From: JALZHR01 sp036389695
GTDB taxonomy: Bacteria; Acidobacteriota; Blastocatellia; Pyrinomonadales; Pyrinomonadaceae
Assembly (NCBI GenBank): GCA_036389695.1
Contig: DASVWG010000347.1
Span: 1 to 6,847, forward strand
DNA: 6,847 nucleotides
Direction: 5' to 3'
Part shown: positions 6,068-6,847 of the stretch, one piece after another
Layout of the letters: every line of letters starts with the position of its first letter
Numbering within the stretch: the stretch's first letter is position 1
Translations under genes and position numbers: made by a program
The notes under the pieces: model-generated
Databases searched by the model: none
Told to the model about the DNA's origin: nothing
What the model saw: only the letters and a program-made list of their open reading frames with translations

Positions 6068-6655
6068 ATGAAATTTTATCCCGACAAAGTCAGCGAAAAA
6101 TTTCATGCGCCGCGGCACGCGGGCAGAGCCGCGGGCGCGAACGCAATCGGAACGGAAGCGAGCTTTGTCTGCGGCGCGGCGGCGCGTTTTACTTTGCGGA
6201 TTGAAAAGGAAACAAAGGAAATTCGCGAAGCGAAATATCAGACGAGCGGCTGCGGGTTTTTAATCGCGGCGGCGGAAAGCTTGGCGGAAAAAATCGTCGG
6301 GAAAAAATTAACCGAGCTTCACGGCTTCGACCGTTCCGCGCTGCAAAGACAAATCGAAAACGAAACGGGGAAATTTCCCGCGAGCCGCAATCATTGCGCC
6401 GAATTATGCGCGGACGCTTTGCAGGCGGCTTTAGCGGATTTTCGCGCCGCGCAGCTCGAAGAGTTTACCGGCGAAAAGGCGCTTATCTGCACCTGCTTCG
6501 GCGTTTCGGAAGAAACGATTGAGCGCGCCGTGGCTGAATATTCGCTGGAAACCGTCGAGCAGGTCATCGACGTTTGCAAGGCGGGCGGCGGCTGCGGCTC
6601 GTGCCAGCCGTTGATTCAGGACATTCTGGAAAACCTGCGGCTCGGCGAAATGTAG
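6068..6655 (+). CDS. NifU-like Fe-S cluster scaffold with BFD-type [2Fe-2S] domain
   Basis: The protein (195 residues) combines an IscU/NifU-N scaffold domain (about 1-128) with a BFD-like [2Fe-2S] domain (about 139-190). The scaffold builds transient Fe-S clusters from sulfur supplied by a cysteine desulfurase; its three ligand cysteines are C35, C62 (SGCG) and C110 (NHC). The second domain has C141-T-C143-FGVS and AGGGC176-GS-C179, a complete four-cysteine site. Counted from the ATG at 6068, C35 and C62 match Azotobacter vinelandii NifU numbering exactly and the rest are offset by a constant 4, which supports this start over the TTG at 6053. The C-terminal Nfu domain of classical NifU (about 310 residues) is absent. 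The Asp two residues after C35 is Ala37 here (CGAAA rather than CGDA). No nif genes or desulfurase are in view, so a general Fe-S assembly role is more likely than nitrogen fixation. Confidence 0.9.
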   Translation: MKFYPDKVSEKFHAPRHAGRAAGANAIGTEASFVCGAAARFTLRIEKETKEIREAKYQTSGCGFLIAAAESLAEKIVGKKLTELHGFDRSALQRQIENETGKFPASRNHCAELCADALQAALADFRAAQLEEFTGEKALICTCFGVSEETIERAVAEYSLETVEQVIDVCKAGGGCGSCQPLIQDILENLRLGEM

Positions 6656-6680
6656 GTAGTGTCCTAAGAGTGTGTTGCTG

Positions 6681-6838
6681 ATAGCCACGTCGTTGACGGC
6701 GTGGTCACAAAGATTGAGAACCTGAAAAGGGCGTTTCAACGTCCTTCCCAAACTTTGGCTCAAGCCAAAACAAAAGGACGTTGAAACGCCCTTTCTGTGG
6801 TTCGTTTATTCAAACCACGCCGTCAACGACGTGGCTAT
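6681..6838. repeat. 158-bp nested palindromic element (five hairpins inside one long inverted repeat)
   Basis: The outer arms 6681-6705 and 6814-6838 are perfect 25-bp inverse complements. The inner arms 6726-6746 and 6774-6794 are perfect 21-bp inverse complements. At the centre TTTGGCT and AGCCAAA (6754-6769) form a 7-bp hairpin. Each arm is also a near-palindrome by itself: CCACGTCGT/ACGGCGTGG in the outer arm and AAGGGCGTT/AACGTCCTT in the inner arm, each with one non-Watson-Crick position. The unit begins 25 bp after the NifU-like stop and may double as its transcription end. No ORF of credible quality or transposase is present, so it looks like a non-autonomous mobile or REP-type repeat. 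Confidence 0.85.
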
Positions 6839-6847
6839 TTTATTTCC

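Noticed and set aside
6431..6763. 110-codon minus-strand open frame spanning the end of the NifU-like gene and part of the repeat
   Set aside because: Antisense to a complete BFD domain and starting inside the palindromic element; no domain recognised.
6681..6838. Repeated arms considered as a short CRISPR array or a tRNA-like cloverleaf
   Set aside because: The repeats are inverted, not direct with regular spacers, and no tRNA landmarks (T-loop GTTCNA, CCA end, anticodon arm) are present.

Overview
The window most likely comes from a chromosome of the phylum Acidobacteriota, probably class Blastocatellia (Pyrinomonadales-like). This is inferred from gene style: a CadC-type winged-helix regulator fused to a membrane segment and a TPR tail, a GH15 protein beginning MRDIPVGNG, a secreted DmpA-type P1 peptidase, and GC-rich palindromic repeats between genes. 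No rRNA or other marker gene confirms it.

Layout. Bases 1-507 (minus) hold the first 169 codons of a GH15 glucoamylase/trehalase-like gene that runs off the left edge. At 651-1283 (minus) is a small secreted protein of unknown function. It is divergent from a 649-residue transmembrane transcriptional regulator at 1419-3368 (plus); the 135-bp gap contains three TTGGAA direct repeats one helical turn apart. Convergent with the regulator is a two-gene minus-strand operon, a TlpA-like thioredoxin lipoprotein (3869-4435) followed 1 nt later by a Nudix hydrolase with a TTG start (3397-3867). A small stem-loop between the convergent genes could terminate both. A 92-bp AT-rich inverted repeat (4507-4598) separates this operon from a self-processing P1-family aminopeptidase (4623-5831, minus). 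A GC-rich palindromic repeat (5901-5996) lies between that gene and a NifU-type Fe-S scaffold with a BFD-type ferredoxin domain (6068-6655, plus). A 158-bp nested palindromic element (6681-6838) follows.

How the genes relate. Most look like independent housekeeping or accessory units. Plausible functional links are the regulator with its divergent secreted neighbour, and TlpA with Nudix through co-transcription. I see no defence system, biosynthetic cluster, transposase, CRISPR array, tRNA or rRNA. The most unusual signals are the nested palindrome at the right end, the helically phased repeats in front of the regulator, and the loss in the NifU-like protein of the aspartate normally found two residues after the first cluster cysteine. 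Gaps between genes are all below about 250 bp; each is described through the repeats or sites in it.
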